This document shows positions 12,895 through 13,172 of a stretch of 13,172 nt of DNA, in pieces. The first letter of the stretch is position 1, and each line of letters starts with the position of its first letter. Position numbers and translations under genes: made by a program. A model generated the notes under the pieces. The model searched no databases. It was not told the origin of the DNA and saw nothing but the letters and a program-made list of their open reading frames with translations. Source of the DNA: Helicobacteraceae bacterium (lineage in GTDB: Bacteria > Campylobacterota > Campylobacteria > Campylobacterales > Sulfurimonadaceae); the NCBI GenBank assembly GCA_027084065.1, contig JALWLR010000197.1, positions 1-13,172 on the forward strand, read 5' to 3'.

Positions 12895-13172
12895 AGAGCA
12901 CAATTTTACAAAACAAACTTGGCATTACAAACCCCGTGGAGCTAATGAGAGTCGAGGAGAGGTTGAGCAAACAAAAAGCGAAACAGCTTTTTGAAAGTGG
13001 AGATATAGACAAAGTGGAAGTTGGAACATTCAAGGGGCTTGCTTATATTCACAAGTACCTTTTTGAAGATATTTACGAGTTTGCGGGTAAAGTGCGAGAG
13101 GTAAACATCTCTAAAGGAGATTTCCGTTTTGCTCCTGTGATGTACCTCAAAGCTTCACTTGAACATATAGAC
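12891..13172 (+). CDS. fic: Fic/Doc-family protein, probable AMP-transferase (partial, 5' part only)
   Basis: Ninety-four codons from ATG 12891 to the window edge are visible. The start NKLGITNPVELMRVEERLSK (8-27) and the core TFKGLAYIHKYLFEDIYEFAGK (46-67) plus VREVNISKGDFRFAP (68-82) are the usual N-terminal part of bacterial Fic proteins, the region before the catalytic helix. The catalytic HxFx(D/E)GNGR motif would lie beyond the edge, so activity cannot be judged. Fic enzymes move AMP or similar groups onto hydroxyl side chains of target proteins, often as toxins such as those acting on gyrase. No antitoxin with an inhibitory (S/T)xxxE(G/N) motif is seen before it; it might be inside the missing C-terminus. 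GGAGA is a good ribosome site. It follows jetB by 28 nt and looks co-transcribed with it. Confidence 0.85.
   Translation, partial: MKSTILQNKLGITNPVELMRVEERLSKQKAKQLFESGDIDKVEVGTFKGLAYIHKYLFEDIYEFAGKVREVNISKGDFRFAPVMYLKASLEHID

Overview
The window looks like a chromosomal segment from a Campylobacterota bacterium, perhaps a Sulfurimonas- or Sulfuricurvum-like relative. The evidence is a compact AT-leaning genome, genes chained by 4-10 nt overlaps, near-perfect TATAAT -10 boxes without clear -35 boxes, and lysine/phenylalanine-rich proteins. The genus is inferred, not proven.

About the first 10.8 kb is a cobamide (vitamin B12) biosynthesis island in several transcription units. Minus strand, left end: cobH/cbiC (corrin ring methylmutase) overlaps a thioredoxin-like 2Fe-2S ferredoxin gene that runs off the window. 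Plus strand: bluB (lower-ligand DMB synthase). An AT-rich intruder gene follows, coding for a HARE-type winged helix plus a PD-(D/E)XK-like nuclease. Then come cbiA (minus), cbiK cobaltochelatase (plus), and a cbiM-type metal transporter subunit with an unrecognised 58-aa gene (minus). From 5854 a long plus-strand operon carries a Cys-rich small-domain protein, an APH/ThrB-type kinase, cobD (threonine-phosphate decarboxylase), a MazF-type toxin-antitoxin pair, cbiP (cobyric acid synthase) and cbiB (cobinamide-phosphate synthase).

The B12 genes cover cobalt uptake and insertion (cbiM, cbiK), the late ring step (cobH), a,c and b,d,e,g amidation (cbiA, cbiP), making and attaching the aminopropanol arm (kinase, cobD, cbiB) and lower-ligand synthesis (bluB). 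The ring methylases and the nucleotide-loop genes cobU/T/S are not in the window.

From 10860 to the right edge lies the start of a Wadjet-type anti-plasmid locus: jetA (DUF3375), jetB (DUF4194), then a truncated Fic/Doc-domain gene where jetC (the SMC-like ATPase) would be expected. The most notable points are the Fic gene in the Wadjet locus, the Cys-rich/kinase/CobD trio as a possible three-gene threonine-phosphate module, the toxin-antitoxin pair embedded in the B12 operon, and two TATAAT-N5-ATG starts that suggest leaderless transcripts. I saw no rRNA, tRNA, CRISPR, insertion sequence or recognisable cobalamin riboswitch.
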